From an uncultured Pseudomonadales bacterium (GTDB taxonomy: Bacteria > Pseudomonadota > Gammaproteobacteria > Pseudomonadales > Cellvibrionaceae): a DNA stretch of 64,000 bases. Of this stretch, positions 56,296 through 63,412 are shown piece by piece. The position numbers and the translations under genes were made by a program. Below the pieces are notes generated by a model. It saw only the letters and a list, made by a program, of their open reading frames with translations, was not told the DNA's origin and did no database searches. How positions within the stretch are numbered: the stretch's first letter is position 1; each line of letters opens with the position of its first letter. The DNA is taken from assembly GCA_947489425.1 (NCBI GenBank), contig CANLDL010000002.1:682001-746000 (forward strand), written 5' to 3'.

Positions 56296-56630
56296 ACTTT
56301 TATCAAGCTACGATTCTCTGATATATAGAGATTACTTGTAAAACTCCAAGCTCGATTCAAGGTAGACATTGGGGTAGTTCGATATTCAGATCCCCTGCGT
56401 TAAAGACTAATTGTTGCTATCTATCTGACGGTTACTCTGACTCTTGGCATAGGTTGCGCTCTTTTAGCTTATGATGTATAACTAGCAGTGCTCTTGGTAG
56501 GAGCCTGCCGCTCGTCGTTGCAAAGCTTTTTGAAGTACTACTTTCATACAATATTACTTACTCAATATTTTTATTCGGGTTTGTTGAGCGGTTGACGAGC
56601 GACGCTGTTAAGCAAGCCGGGAGATTAAAA
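56296..56630 (+). other. 335-base leader region before the DUF5623-like gene
   Basis: No gene is seen. A promoter candidate TTGCGC (56454-56459), 17-base spacer, TATAAC (56477-56482) would give a leader of about 140 bases. Inside it CGCTCGTC (56509-56516) and GACGAGCG (56594-56601) are exact complements. The second copy is 30 bases before the chosen ATG, so a long-range leader stem is possible. Confidence 0.4.
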
Positions 56631-57926
56631 ATGTTGAATCTACATGTTCAGCCATCGACAATTGGTGGCATTAAACGTCTTGCTAAACAGCTTAAAAAAG
56701 CGGATAGCATCCCTCATCATGAAGCTTTGGATATTGCTGCACGAAGCGCTTCGTTTGAAAATTTTGCACATGCGCGCAACAAGCTTCAAAATTCAAATGT
56801 GATCAAATCAGGCTATCAATTATTTTTTACGGTCTATTGGTATGATCGAAAAGAATATAAAGCTGGCAGAGAAGTACTTGAAGTGGAGCTTTCGATGCCT
56901 TTGCTCGAAATAGCTACCAAAAGTGAACTTAAAAGCTCTAATGGTCTAGGATGGTTTAGACTTGCCTCGCCAGACCACTTCGTAAGCGATCATGTCAACC
57001 ACTCGCAAGAAGAAGCAAGAAAGCAAATTTGTAAAGCTGTCAGGGTGTTAAGGTTTATAGAAGCAACTGGCTTAAAGCCTAGCAGAGACTACGAAGCAGC
57101 CTACCCCAAAAGAGATCATAATAACAAGCTTCCTAAAACTGATCATTCAACTTATTGGTATGCCCCAGATACAGGGCAATTCGTCTTAATTGATGAGCCT
57201 TACCTTGATCCAGTAGTAGATGGCGAAAGAGCTGCATGGGCCAAAAAGCATAACTGGCATTTACAAGCTTCAAAGTGGCATGGAATGTATTGTCCAAGCA
57301 TGTCAAACCTGTTTGTCGCTACAGATGCATCGACAGGATATAACTTTAAAAACTTAATGGCTAAAATTAACAACCTGCCTAACTCAATAACTGAAGGTAA
57401 CTGGGTGGGTATATCTACCAAAGGACATGATACTTTTTTCAGTCCCCTCTCTGTTACACTGCAAGACAAAAAGAGAGCTGTGGCTAAAGGCACCATATAC
57501 AGGGAAGCAAGTAGCAAGACATTGCCTATGAGAAGCTGGGATGCACCACGCAATGAACGTCGACCAAATGCTGTTATGTCTATTGAGTCCCACCAGCTTG
57601 CAGCAGAACTGATAAAAGCAGCCCAACAATCTAAGGCAAAGCCGTTTGCTGTTGATATGCAATTATCTGATATCAAGAGTAAATTAGAGGATTGGTTTTT
57701 TGCAGAGTATGATAAAAGCGTAACCGATAACTTTGGTCTTTTTTATTACGAAAATACTGATAAAAATGACCTGTTTGTTTCATGCGCTGATTCATCAAAA
57801 GGCGTTATTGATCTGCTACAGGAATTGAAAGCCATGCTACTGGGCGCCTATATTGATTGTGAGCCTTTAAGAAAAATAATTAGAAAACTTGACCTTTCGA
57901 TTAAATTGACTTCAAGACTTATATAA
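56631..57926 (+). CDS. DUF5623-like protein of unknown function
   Basis: A protein of 431 residues from the ATG at 56631, which has GGGAG 8 bases upstream; an in-frame TTG at 56592 would add 13 residues and is less likely. The N-terminus has the recurrent IKRLAKQLKKADSIPHHEALDIAARSASFENFAHARNKL pattern seen in DUF5623 and other element-borne proteins, likely a helical adaptor. A long beta-rich middle follows, including DHSTYWYAPDTGQFVLIDEP. It is soluble, with no membrane segment. It stands alone between its leader and the hairpin at 57938. The function is not known, and the domain name is from memory of its start. Confidence 0.65.
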   Translation: MLNLHVQPSTIGGIKRLAKQLKKADSIPHHEALDIAARSASFENFAHARNKLQNSNVIKSGYQLFFTVYWYDRKEYKAGREVLEVELSMPLLEIATKSELKSSNGLGWFRLASPDHFVSDHVNHSQEEARKQICKAVRVLRFIEATGLKPSRDYEAAYPKRDHNNKLPKTDHSTYWYAPDTGQFVLIDEPYLDPVVDGERAAWAKKHNWHLQASKWHGMYCPSMSNLFVATDASTGYNFKNLMAKINNLPNSITEGNWVGISTKGHDTFFSPLSVTLQDKKRAVAKGTIYREASSKTLPMRSWDAPRNERRPNAVMSIESHQLAAELIKAAQQSKAKPFAVDMQLSDIKSKLEDWFFAEYDKSVTDNFGLFYYENTDKNDLFVSCADSSKGVIDLLQELKAMLLGAYIDCEPLRKIIRKLDLSIKLTSRLI

Positions 57927-57937
57927 CGTTGTAAAAT

Positions 57938-57973
57938 AAAAGTTGCCTGCGGAAAATAGCGGGCGCTTTTTTC
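57938..57973 (+). terminator. Terminator after the DUF5623-like gene
   Basis: An imperfect stem GCCTGC...GCGGGC with flanking AAAAG/CTTTT extends to a run of six T (57967-57972), 12 bases after the stop. Standard intrinsic terminator layout. Confidence 0.75.
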
Positions 57974-58039
57974 CGTAGCATACTCCTTCAATTATCGAAA
58001 ACAGTATGTTTATGCTGAAGATTGTTCTCAATTTCTATC

Positions 58040-58906
58040 TTATTCTTCAATAGATTCTTTTAGGTTGTTGCTTTTTAAAACAAAATCTCGTGTTATTGAG
58101 TATTGTTCGTTTAGAGATTTTTCTAGAATATTTAACTTAATACTTGGCTCGCAGATTTTGCTACCTTTTTTGAATAACTTACATTCTCTACTCAGGTATA
58201 TAAGGTGAGTTTTAGGATTGGCAATAATAAAATAGTTCTCACCTTCCACCGTATCGATTTTAAAACAGCCTATATTATTAGAGTTAAATTTGTCTAAGCA
58301 AAAACCACTTTCGAGATATGCATTTCTTTGATCTTCAGCTAGATCTTGACCCGTCTTAGATGCCCAGGCAATACTAAATGAAAGGAATATAACAAGTAAT
58401 ACTCCAGCGCCCCAGATTGCTGACGGCCATTCTATAGACTTACTTATAGAATCGATAATCCGTATAAATAAATCTAAAAACCTATCTTTCAATTTATCAG
58501 CTAAGGATAATTCCTTAGAGTCTGTTCCACTATTCTCGTTATCGCTACTTTCTTTTTTTTCTTCTTTTTTGATATGGTATTTAGCAGGCGCAATATTTAC
58601 TTTCGTGAGAATTATAAAAAATATAAACGCAAGTAATGTCCAGCCTGTAAGTATTATCCCAATTGACTTTGCGATTAACCAAATACTAACAAACCCACTT
58701 GAGAAAACTGGGCGATTATAGATGTCAGGGCTTACGCCAAACCCACCTAGGTAAGCAGTATCAAAAACCCAGTAAACAAGTTTTACAAAAGGAATAAGTA
58801 GCCCTAGTGATGCTGTAGATATGATAGCTTTTGCTGTAATGGTTCGCTTGATTCCCGTAACTACTTTATCTACGGTATTTGGTATGTCCATATTATTTCT
58901 ATCCAT
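58040..58906 (-). CDS. Unknown three-helix membrane protein
   Basis: A 288-residue protein with hydrophobic helices at about 28-52, 72-100 and 163-185. A charged Lys/Glu-rich cytoplasmic loop (about 105-140) lies between helices 2 and 3. The C-terminal domain of about 100 residues has three or four cysteines (SGFCLDKF, IGCFKID, SRECKLFKKGSKICEP), suggesting a periplasmic disulfide-rich domain. I do not recognise it. The second Met (58891) has GGATAG upstream and may be the true start. It converges with the DUF5623-like gene. It could sense or block something at the envelope, but that is speculation. Confidence 0.6.
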   Translation of the reverse strand: MDRNNMDIPNTVDKVVTGIKRTITAKAIISTASLGLLIPFVKLVYWVFDTAYLGGFGVSPDIYNRPVFSSGFVSIWLIAKSIGIILTGWTLLAFIFFIILTKVNIAPAKYHIKKEEKKESSDNENSGTDSKELSLADKLKDRFLDLFIRIIDSISKSIEWPSAIWGAGVLLVIFLSFSIAWASKTGQDLAEDQRNAYLESGFCLDKFNSNNIGCFKIDTVEGENYFIIANPKTHLIYLSRECKLFKKGSKICEPSIKLNILEKSLNEQYSITRDFVLKSNNLKESIEE

Positions 58907-59412
58907 TTACTAATTTTTAAGTTACAAAGTTGATAATTGATATCGTTTTTTGCCAGAATTGATATTTATTTTTCTATATAAATCATAGAGTTACATGAGA
59001 ATATCAACATTATCAATTATATCAATGCAAAAACACCCTATCTCAGTATTCCCCCGTCCCCATGATACTATCATTCATCTGCGCTTTATTTATACACTAG
59101 ACTGAACATTTATAGCTTTGTATAAAATAAAGCCAAAAGGTATATATTCATTTTTTAGCCGTAGTAAGTAGGTAGCCTAGCACTTTGGCAGACAGCTAAA
59201 AGGTACTCCTGAATAACATATGTGTACGGGTGTGAAACTCGCAGTTTGTTAACAGCTGAGCAGATTTCTAGAGGGGGGTCCGTTTTCTGTTGCATTGCTA
59301 AGGTACTTCTGAGGGATTCATATCTACGGGGCAAGAGTGCGTGCGTGCTTTCTCTACAGCTAAGAAATGTATTTGTACTTCCTTCCTTTGGTAAAGGCGG
59401 GGGTATTTAAAA
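58907..59412. other. 506-base AT-rich gap with a 100-base-spaced repeat
   Basis: No gene with a credible start is seen. Two imperfect copies of AGGTACTyCTGA followed by ATATnTACGGG begin at 59201 and 59301, exactly 100 bases apart. A G-tract GGGGGG occurs near 59273. A weak 62-codon frame across the second copy has a GTG start and no ribosome site. The DNA may be a decayed tandem duplication, a non-coding RNA locus or a pseudogene. Confidence 0.4.
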
Positions 59413-59556
59413 ATGATAAGGCCTGATACCGGACACCACCACTCTAGAGAGATTTTTATAGGGCTCGAAATGAAATGGGAAAACCCATATGAATATGATG
59501 TAATAAGGTTTGTAGCACTCGAGATGCATAGATTACTTGTATTGGATCCTATATAG
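59413..59556 (+). CDS. Small 47-residue reading frame upstream of a membrane protein gene
   Basis: A frame of 47 codons with an ATG preceded by GGCGGGGG at 12 bases, encoding a hydrophilic peptide that begins MIRPDTGHHHSREIFIGLEM and ends EMHRLLVLDPI. Its stop is 6 bases before the ATG of the membrane protein gene at 59563, which has no good ribosome site of its own, so translational coupling is possible. It may be a real small gene or a leader peptide, or may be chance. Confidence 0.35.
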   Translation: MIRPDTGHHHSREIFIGLEMKWENPYEYDVIRFVALEMHRLLVLDPI

Positions 59557-59562
59557 AATATT

Positions 59563-60033
59563 ATGTGGTTAACTGCTTTTGATATTTCAGATTTAAGCCT
59601 TTTATTTACTGACGGCCCCATATTAGTTTCTCTTTGGGGGATACTAATTCTAAGTATAAGTTTATATCTTGTAAGACATGCTAATTCGTTAGCAAATGCT
59701 GCTATACCTGTTCTTTTATTTTTTCATGTAATCACGTCTGCTTCATATATTATTGTTCACTTCAAACATGTCCAGTCACTAAAAACTGGAGAACATTTAA
59801 CTATTGAAGGTGAGATGACATACATTCTTGAAGAGTGGCACAGTACCACCTTTAGAGTAGGTGAAAGAAAATTTCAATTAGGTAATAGATCATTTGGAGC
59901 CGATCCGTCTTATGAGATTACAGAAAATCTCAAAAGAGCAAAAAAAGTTCGCATTTTATATAAAAGTACTGACGATGATTTTAATAGCATTAATAAAATA
60001 TTAAAAATGGATCTATTCTACCGCGGACGCTAG
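59563..60033 (+). CDS. Unknown two-helix membrane protein with a small soluble domain
   Basis: A 156-residue protein. Hydrophobic helices lie at about 18-37 and 43-68, followed by a soluble domain rich in beta-type residues (GEHLTIEGEMTYILEEWHSTTFRVGERKFQLGNRSFG) and a basic end. No signal cleavage site or known motif is seen. Two helices plus a compact C-terminal domain is a shape seen in small defence or immunity membrane proteins, but this is not evidence of that role. It is followed by a poly-G tract and the hairpin at 60235. Confidence 0.55.
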   Translation: MWLTAFDISDLSLLFTDGPILVSLWGILILSISLYLVRHANSLANAAIPVLLFFHVITSASYIIVHFKHVQSLKTGEHLTIEGEMTYILEEWHSTTFRVGERKFQLGNRSFGADPSYEITENLKRAKKVRILYKSTDDDFNSINKILKMDLFYRGR

Positions 60034-60070
60034 ATATTATAAGACTATGAATTTCAATAGAGTTTAAATA

Positions 60071-60156
60071 GGGGGGGTATAAATCCTCATAGAGTTATAG
60101 AGCGGTGACCACCACTTTAGTCCTCTGTTTACGAAATACAAAATTTTAGGGAGGGG
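60071..60156. repeat. Two homopolymeric G tracts in AT-rich non-coding DNA
   Basis: Seven consecutive G at 60071-60077 and GGGAGGGGGG near 60147-60156 stand in an otherwise AT-rich gap. A third tract (six G) lies near 59273. They could be slippage-prone sites. Confidence 0.4.
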
Positions 60157-60234
60157 GGTTAATTTTTCTAGCCGTTCTCAGGTGTTTATAAATATAGCTA
60201 ACCTCCTTCATAACCTTTGTTCAAAAACGCTCTA

Positions 60235-60283
60235 TAGCGGTATAAGCAGCCCATATAACACAGCTGCTATACCGCTAGTTTTT
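60235..60283 (+). terminator. Long hairpin with T run near the right end of the element
   Basis: TAGCGGTATAAGCAGC (60235-60250) pairs with GCTGCTATACCGCTA (60263-60277) with one bulged base and a 12-base loop, followed by GTTTTT. It resembles an intrinsic terminator for plus-strand transcription from the genes to its left, 200 bases beyond the last stop. Confidence 0.6.
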
Positions 60284-60290
60284 AATCTAT

Positions 60291-60638
60291 CTATCCTAAT
60301 ACGCCTTTACCGTAATCTCCGTTACCATAATAAAAAGGGGTATCCTCAGGCATTGCGAATAAACCAATATTAGGCTTATGTTTATGAGTCTGTAGGTCTA
60401 CGTTAATTGACCTTTGTACTACTTCATAAAGACTAGTCGATTTATTGGCTGCCCTCTCAATAGTAGCGGCCAATTGGCCTCTGTAGGCGGGAGTAACGAT
60501 ACTCTCATTATCTATTATGTCATCTTGTTGCAATAAGCGACTGGTATCAGCTATAAACCAATTAAGCTCCAGTAACTCATATAGCGCATGGCATAACGCC
60601 TTCATATTAACTTGATGTTCTTCTGATTTATGGCTCAT
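60291..60638 (-). CDS. Unknown small protein in a two-gene unit
   Basis: A 115-residue hydrophilic protein, helical in its first two thirds (MKALCHALYELLELNWFIADTSRLLQQ), with a Gly/Tyr-rich end (DTPFYYGNGDYGKGVLG). No known motif is seen. Its start overlaps the end of the upstream gene by 4 bases (ATGA), so the two are coupled. It converges on the hairpin at 60235. Function unknown. Confidence 0.6.
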   Translation of the reverse strand: MSHKSEEHQVNMKALCHALYELLELNWFIADTSRLLQQDDIIDNESIVTPAYRGQLAATIERAANKSTSLYEVVQRSINVDLQTHKHKPNIGLFAMPEDTPFYYGNGDYGKGVLG

Positions 60639-60838
60639 GTGTCGCTCCCCTTTGGCAGGTTCGGTACAGATGGTTTAGGATTGGTCTTATCTAATGCCTC
60701 AAGCAGTCGATCTCTTTCTTTAGGGTTGTCGAGTATCTGGGAAAATAACGATAACTCTTCATCATTTAGCTTTTGATTTAGTTCTTGCCAAAGACCTTTT
60801 ACTTGTTGTTTAAGCTTTGCTTGTTCTTGTGTATTCAT
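60635..60838 (-). CDS. Unknown 67-residue charged protein
   Basis: A small protein, almost all charged helix (MNTQEQAKLKQQVKGLWQEL...LSLFSQILDNPKERDRLLEALDKT) with a proline-rich end (KPSVPNLPKGSDT). It is the first gene of a minus-strand pair that overlaps its neighbour by 4 bases. AAAGGTA lies upstream of the ATG. Such coupled small pairs may be toxin-antitoxin like or element accessory genes, but nothing in the sequence proves this. Confidence 0.55.
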   Translation of the reverse strand: MNTQEQAKLKQQVKGLWQELNQKLNDEELSLFSQILDNPKERDRLLEALDKTNPKPSVPNLPKGSDT

Positions 60839-60916
60839 ACTATCTTTACCTTTATTGGTTAAATTAGTACAAAACCTTATATAACTCGCTATTAAAACTA
60901 GGGCATTAAAAATATT

Positions 60917-60937
60917 TGTTGGTATATCTGATGGTAT
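60917..60937 (+). promoter_or_regulatory. Candidate right arm-type recombinase sites
   Basis: TGTTGGTATAT (60917-60927) overlaps GGTATATCTGATGGTAT (60921-60937); both repeat sequences found between attL and the integrase. Located 62 bases inside attR. Confidence 0.5.
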
Positions 60938-60998
60938 AAACTTAATTAATAAAAATTAATTTATTACAAATCAATACCTTAAGACACTAGTTGTATAG

Positions 60999-61015
60999 CG
61001 AGTCCGGCACCATTT
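60999..61015 (+). repeat. attR
   Basis: CGAGTCCGGCACCATTT matches the tRNA-Phe 3' end at 49929-49946 except for one missing G. It marks the right end of the element. Confidence 0.8.
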
Positions 61016-61440
61016 TTCTTTGTAACACCTCAAACTTTTATATTTGTATTTCATTTGCGCTCATTGGCTCGACATCGAACTGTGTTCGATTAATTCATGC
61101 ATCCACGGCCTTCACCCCTAAGGGGCAGCAGAACTGTCTTTATCATTCTTTCTTCTTGAATTTTTGCCTCAACCTCCGTTGTAGGGCAGCTTCGGCGATG
61201 ATGAAAACCATGAAAATAGTGACTTTACTGAACCGCTGTAGAATTCTCTGACACAAAGATTAAGACTACCTAGCAACTAAGCAGTAATAACCTACTAGAG
61301 CTGGCGGAGCCCAAAGGCTTAACACCCCCTAAAGCCCCGGTTGTTTCACCTCCCTAAGGGCATGTCCTAATTTGCTGCTGCAAACCAAAGTCCAGCAATG
61401 AGAAATCGTGCTGCAGTTATTGGCAGCAACCACTTATGCT
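61016..61440. other. 425-base gap to the right of the element
   Basis: No supported gene. A weak 86-codon frame has a TTG start inside attR and no ribosome site. Two short palindromes, CCCCTAAGGGG (61115-61125) and CCCTAAGGG (61352-61360), are present, and the T run just after attR may be the original tRNA-Phe terminator. The minus strand encodes a short basic peptide that looks like a decayed gene end. Confidence 0.4.
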
Positions 61441-62223
61441 TTATTCATTGATTAAATCAATACCGCAGGGTAACTCGCTAATCCAATCGAGAAACTCATC
61501 AATCATCTTTTTACCAACAAAAGGGCTACCATGCTGCGGCACCAACATCTCTACATCTAGCTTTCTGACTCTATTTGCCCAAATACGACCCACTTTATTT
61601 GATGCCATATAACGCTGATGAAAACCACGCATATACGTAACATGCTCTTGAAAGTTCTCTACAGGCTTATCGGCGTCGTCATCCACTAAAGAGGCACCCA
61701 TATCGCCACTAAAAAGTATTTTGCTCACAGGGTCATAAAATTGAAAGTTACCTACGGAATGCAAAAAATGCGCGGGCACCGCCTCAATATACGAGCGGCC
61801 AAAATCTATTCTTCCACCCTCGTCGGGCAAACCAATAATACGATCCTGCAAGTTGTCACCAAACTTACTGGTCACAAAGGATGATGCCAAATGAGGCAAG
61901 AACCTTGACCACAACTTAGAAGTTACTACGTGACACTGTGTATGCATCATCCAACGTGGGAGCGATGCAATAATATCTGGATCTTGGTGGGAGGCAAAAA
62001 TGTAATCTAACTCCGACAACTTAACACGCTTACCAATCTCAATATTAAGAGGGGTATAAGTTAGATCACCACCAGGATCAATAAGACCTGCACGCCCATT
62101 ATCAATTATCAAAAACTGATTAGCCTGAATGCCATAGCCCTCGACTAAGTGATTAAAAGAAATACACTGGTGTCCGTCGTGGTCATACAACACCGTTGCT
62201 TCATTATCTTTTGTTATTGCCAT
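61441..62223 (-). CDS. Metallo-beta-lactamase-fold diiron protein (ODP-like)
   Basis: A 260-residue protein of the MBL superfamily without a flavodoxin domain. It has NQFLIIDNGRAGLIDPGGD near residue 36 and the metal motif SHQDPDI near 79 (an HxxPD form as in flavodiiron and oxygen-binding diiron proteins). VPAHFLHSVGNFQFYD follows near 146, then LFSGDMGASL near 169 and a last His in VPQHGSPFVG near 231. The first motif lacks the second His of the usual HxHxDH, typical of diiron ODP members. Such proteins bind O2 or act as small-molecule sensors or hydrolases. An FNR-like box upstream supports an oxygen link. Confidence 0.8.
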   Translation of the reverse strand: MAITKDNEATVLYDHDGHQCISFNHLVEGYGIQANQFLIIDNGRAGLIDPGGDLTYTPLNIEIGKRVKLSELDYIFASHQDPDIIASLPRWMMHTQCHVVTSKLWSRFLPHLASSFVTSKFGDNLQDRIIGLPDEGGRIDFGRSYIEAVPAHFLHSVGNFQFYDPVSKILFSGDMGASLVDDDADKPVENFQEHVTYMRGFHQRYMASNKVGRIWANRVRKLDVEMLVPQHGSPFVGKKMIDEFLDWISELPCGIDLINE

Positions 62224-62291
62224 AAACCCTCTCTACCGTTGAGCATATCCATATCCAGTGCCGCATGGTATGAGATTTTTTAAATTTTCAA

Positions 62292-62305
62292 TTGATATAG
62301 GTCAA
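62292..62305 (-). promoter_or_regulatory. FNR/Anr-type box upstream of the MBL-fold gene
   Basis: TTGATATAGGTCAA matches the FNR/Anr consensus TTGAT-N4-ATCAA at 9 of 10 positions (GTCAA in the second half). It lies 69 bases before the MBL-fold start codon at 62223. Confidence 0.6.
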
Positions 62306-62441
62306 GGTAGGCCGGTTATTCGAGAATAACTCTTACAATAGAGTCACGATCTTGAGCGAAATAAAATACTGCATCATCTAATTGCACGATAGGTGCAAGC
62401 AGCATACTTCCGCCTCCTTTTGCTCCTAGCACACACCCACT

Positions 62442-62475
62442 CTGTCATAAAAGTTTAACAAGAGCGTCATATATT
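62442..62475 (+). promoter_or_regulatory. Pho box and -10 element upstream of ppk2
   Basis: CTGTCATAAAAGTTTAACA (62442-62460) fits the PhoB consensus of two 7-base repeats spaced by four: the first repeat is exact, the second agrees at 4 of 7. A -10 TATATT follows at 62470-62475, 9 bases after the box, as in PhoB-activated promoters. The ppk2 ATG is 59 bases downstream of the -10. Confidence 0.6.
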
Positions 62476-62533
62476 AGGGTTTGTAGTGGATTATCTTTAG
62501 AAGAAATAACCGCATATTGCCAAGACTAGAGCC

Positions 62534-63400
62534 ATGAAATTTAAAAAAGTCAGGAATATTGATACACCCTATACCGGAATCAGCGATGAAGATTACCAAA
62601 TAGAAAAACGTCGTCTGCAAATCGAATTACTTCGTATCCAAAAGCGCATCAACCGAGAAGATAAAAAATTAGTTGTTGTATTTGAAGGCCGTGATGCTGC
62701 CGGTAAGGGCTCAACTATTAAGCGCTTTACTGAAAACATGATTCCCTCGTGCCATAAAGTTATTGCCTTGGGCATCCCTACATCTAACGAGTCCAAAAAT
62801 TGGTTTAGGCGCTATCAAAAGCATTTTCCTAAACCTGGGCAAATTGTTTTCTTTGATCGGTCCTGGTACACGCGTGCGATGATAGAGCCAACAATGGGCT
62901 ATTGCACTCAGCAACAGTATAAATACTTTATGAAAAAAGTATTGAAGTGGGAACAAAATCATATTGATAACGACACGCTAATCATAAAATTTTATTTATC
63001 TATCGACCAAGAAACACAATTACTGCGCTTTGAAGATCGCCTGGACAACCCGCTAACTTATTGGAAATTTTCTAATAATGATTTACATGCACGCAAAAAG
63101 TGGGAAGTTTTCACACAATTTAAAGATCAAATGTTGGAGCGCACCTCTTCTGAAAAGTCGCCATGGATTGTTATTAACGCCAACAAAAAGAGAGAAGCAC
63201 GGCTAACGGCTATGTTACACGTTGTTAATTTGCTAGGGCGAGGAAAATTTGAAACACTCACAGGTGAAGACATTACTAAAACTTACAGCATTAAAGTAGG
63301 TGGGGTAAAATTTAGAGGATTAACCTACAGACAACTGTGCGTACTAGAAGAACTTAAAGAGCAAGAAGATCAATTTATTGATCTAGACGATAACACATAG
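62534..63400 (+). CDS. ppk2: Polyphosphate kinase 2
   Basis: A 288-residue PPK2-type kinase that transfers phosphate between polyphosphate and nucleotides, usually nucleoside diphosphates or monophosphates. The P-loop EGRDAAGKGS is at residues 51-60, and the Walker B/lid region FFDRSWYTRAMIEPTMGYC is near 107. A conserved FEDRLDNPLTYWKFSNND lies near 167. Its length is that of single-domain PPK2. It lies behind a Pho box candidate and 12 bases before a Nudix gene, so phosphate starvation control is likely. Confidence 0.93.
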   Translation: MKFKKVRNIDTPYTGISDEDYQIEKRRLQIELLRIQKRINREDKKLVVVFEGRDAAGKGSTIKRFTENMIPSCHKVIALGIPTSNESKNWFRRYQKHFPKPGQIVFFDRSWYTRAMIEPTMGYCTQQQYKYFMKKVLKWEQNHIDNDTLIIKFYLSIDQETQLLRFEDRLDNPLTYWKFSNNDLHARKKWEVFTQFKDQMLERTSSEKSPWIVINANKKREARLTAMLHVVNLLGRGKFETLTGEDITKTYSIKVGGVKFRGLTYRQLCVLEELKEQEDQFIDLDDNT

Positions 63401-63412
63401 GCAGGCTTATTT

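Larger units (their letters stand above)
49929..61015 (+). mobile_element. Integrative element at tRNA-Phe (about 11.1 kb)
   Basis: A region bounded by imperfect direct repeats, attL at 49929-49946 and attR at 60999-61015. It starts with a P4-type tyrosine recombinase gene reading away from the tRNA, followed by AlpA-like and primase-helicase genes, as in P4-type satellite or genomic-island elements. Genes on both strands are AT-rich and mostly of unknown function. There are no recognisable phage capsid, tail or conjugation genes, so it is either a satellite, a mobilisable island or a decayed element. Boundaries are set by the att repeats only. Confidence 0.85.

Noticed and set aside
57200-57676. 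158-codon frame opposite the DUF5623-like gene
   Set aside because: It lies wholly inside a longer gene on the other strand with a good ribosome site, and its translation has no recognisable pattern or usable ribosome site.
59222-59410. 62-codon frame in the gap before the small 47-codon frame
   Set aside because: GTG start without ribosome site, in a region with a diverged direct repeat; better treated as non-coding or decayed DNA.
60991-61251. 86-codon frame to the right of attR
   Set aside because: TTG start inside the att site, no ribosome site, cysteine-rich translation without known pattern.
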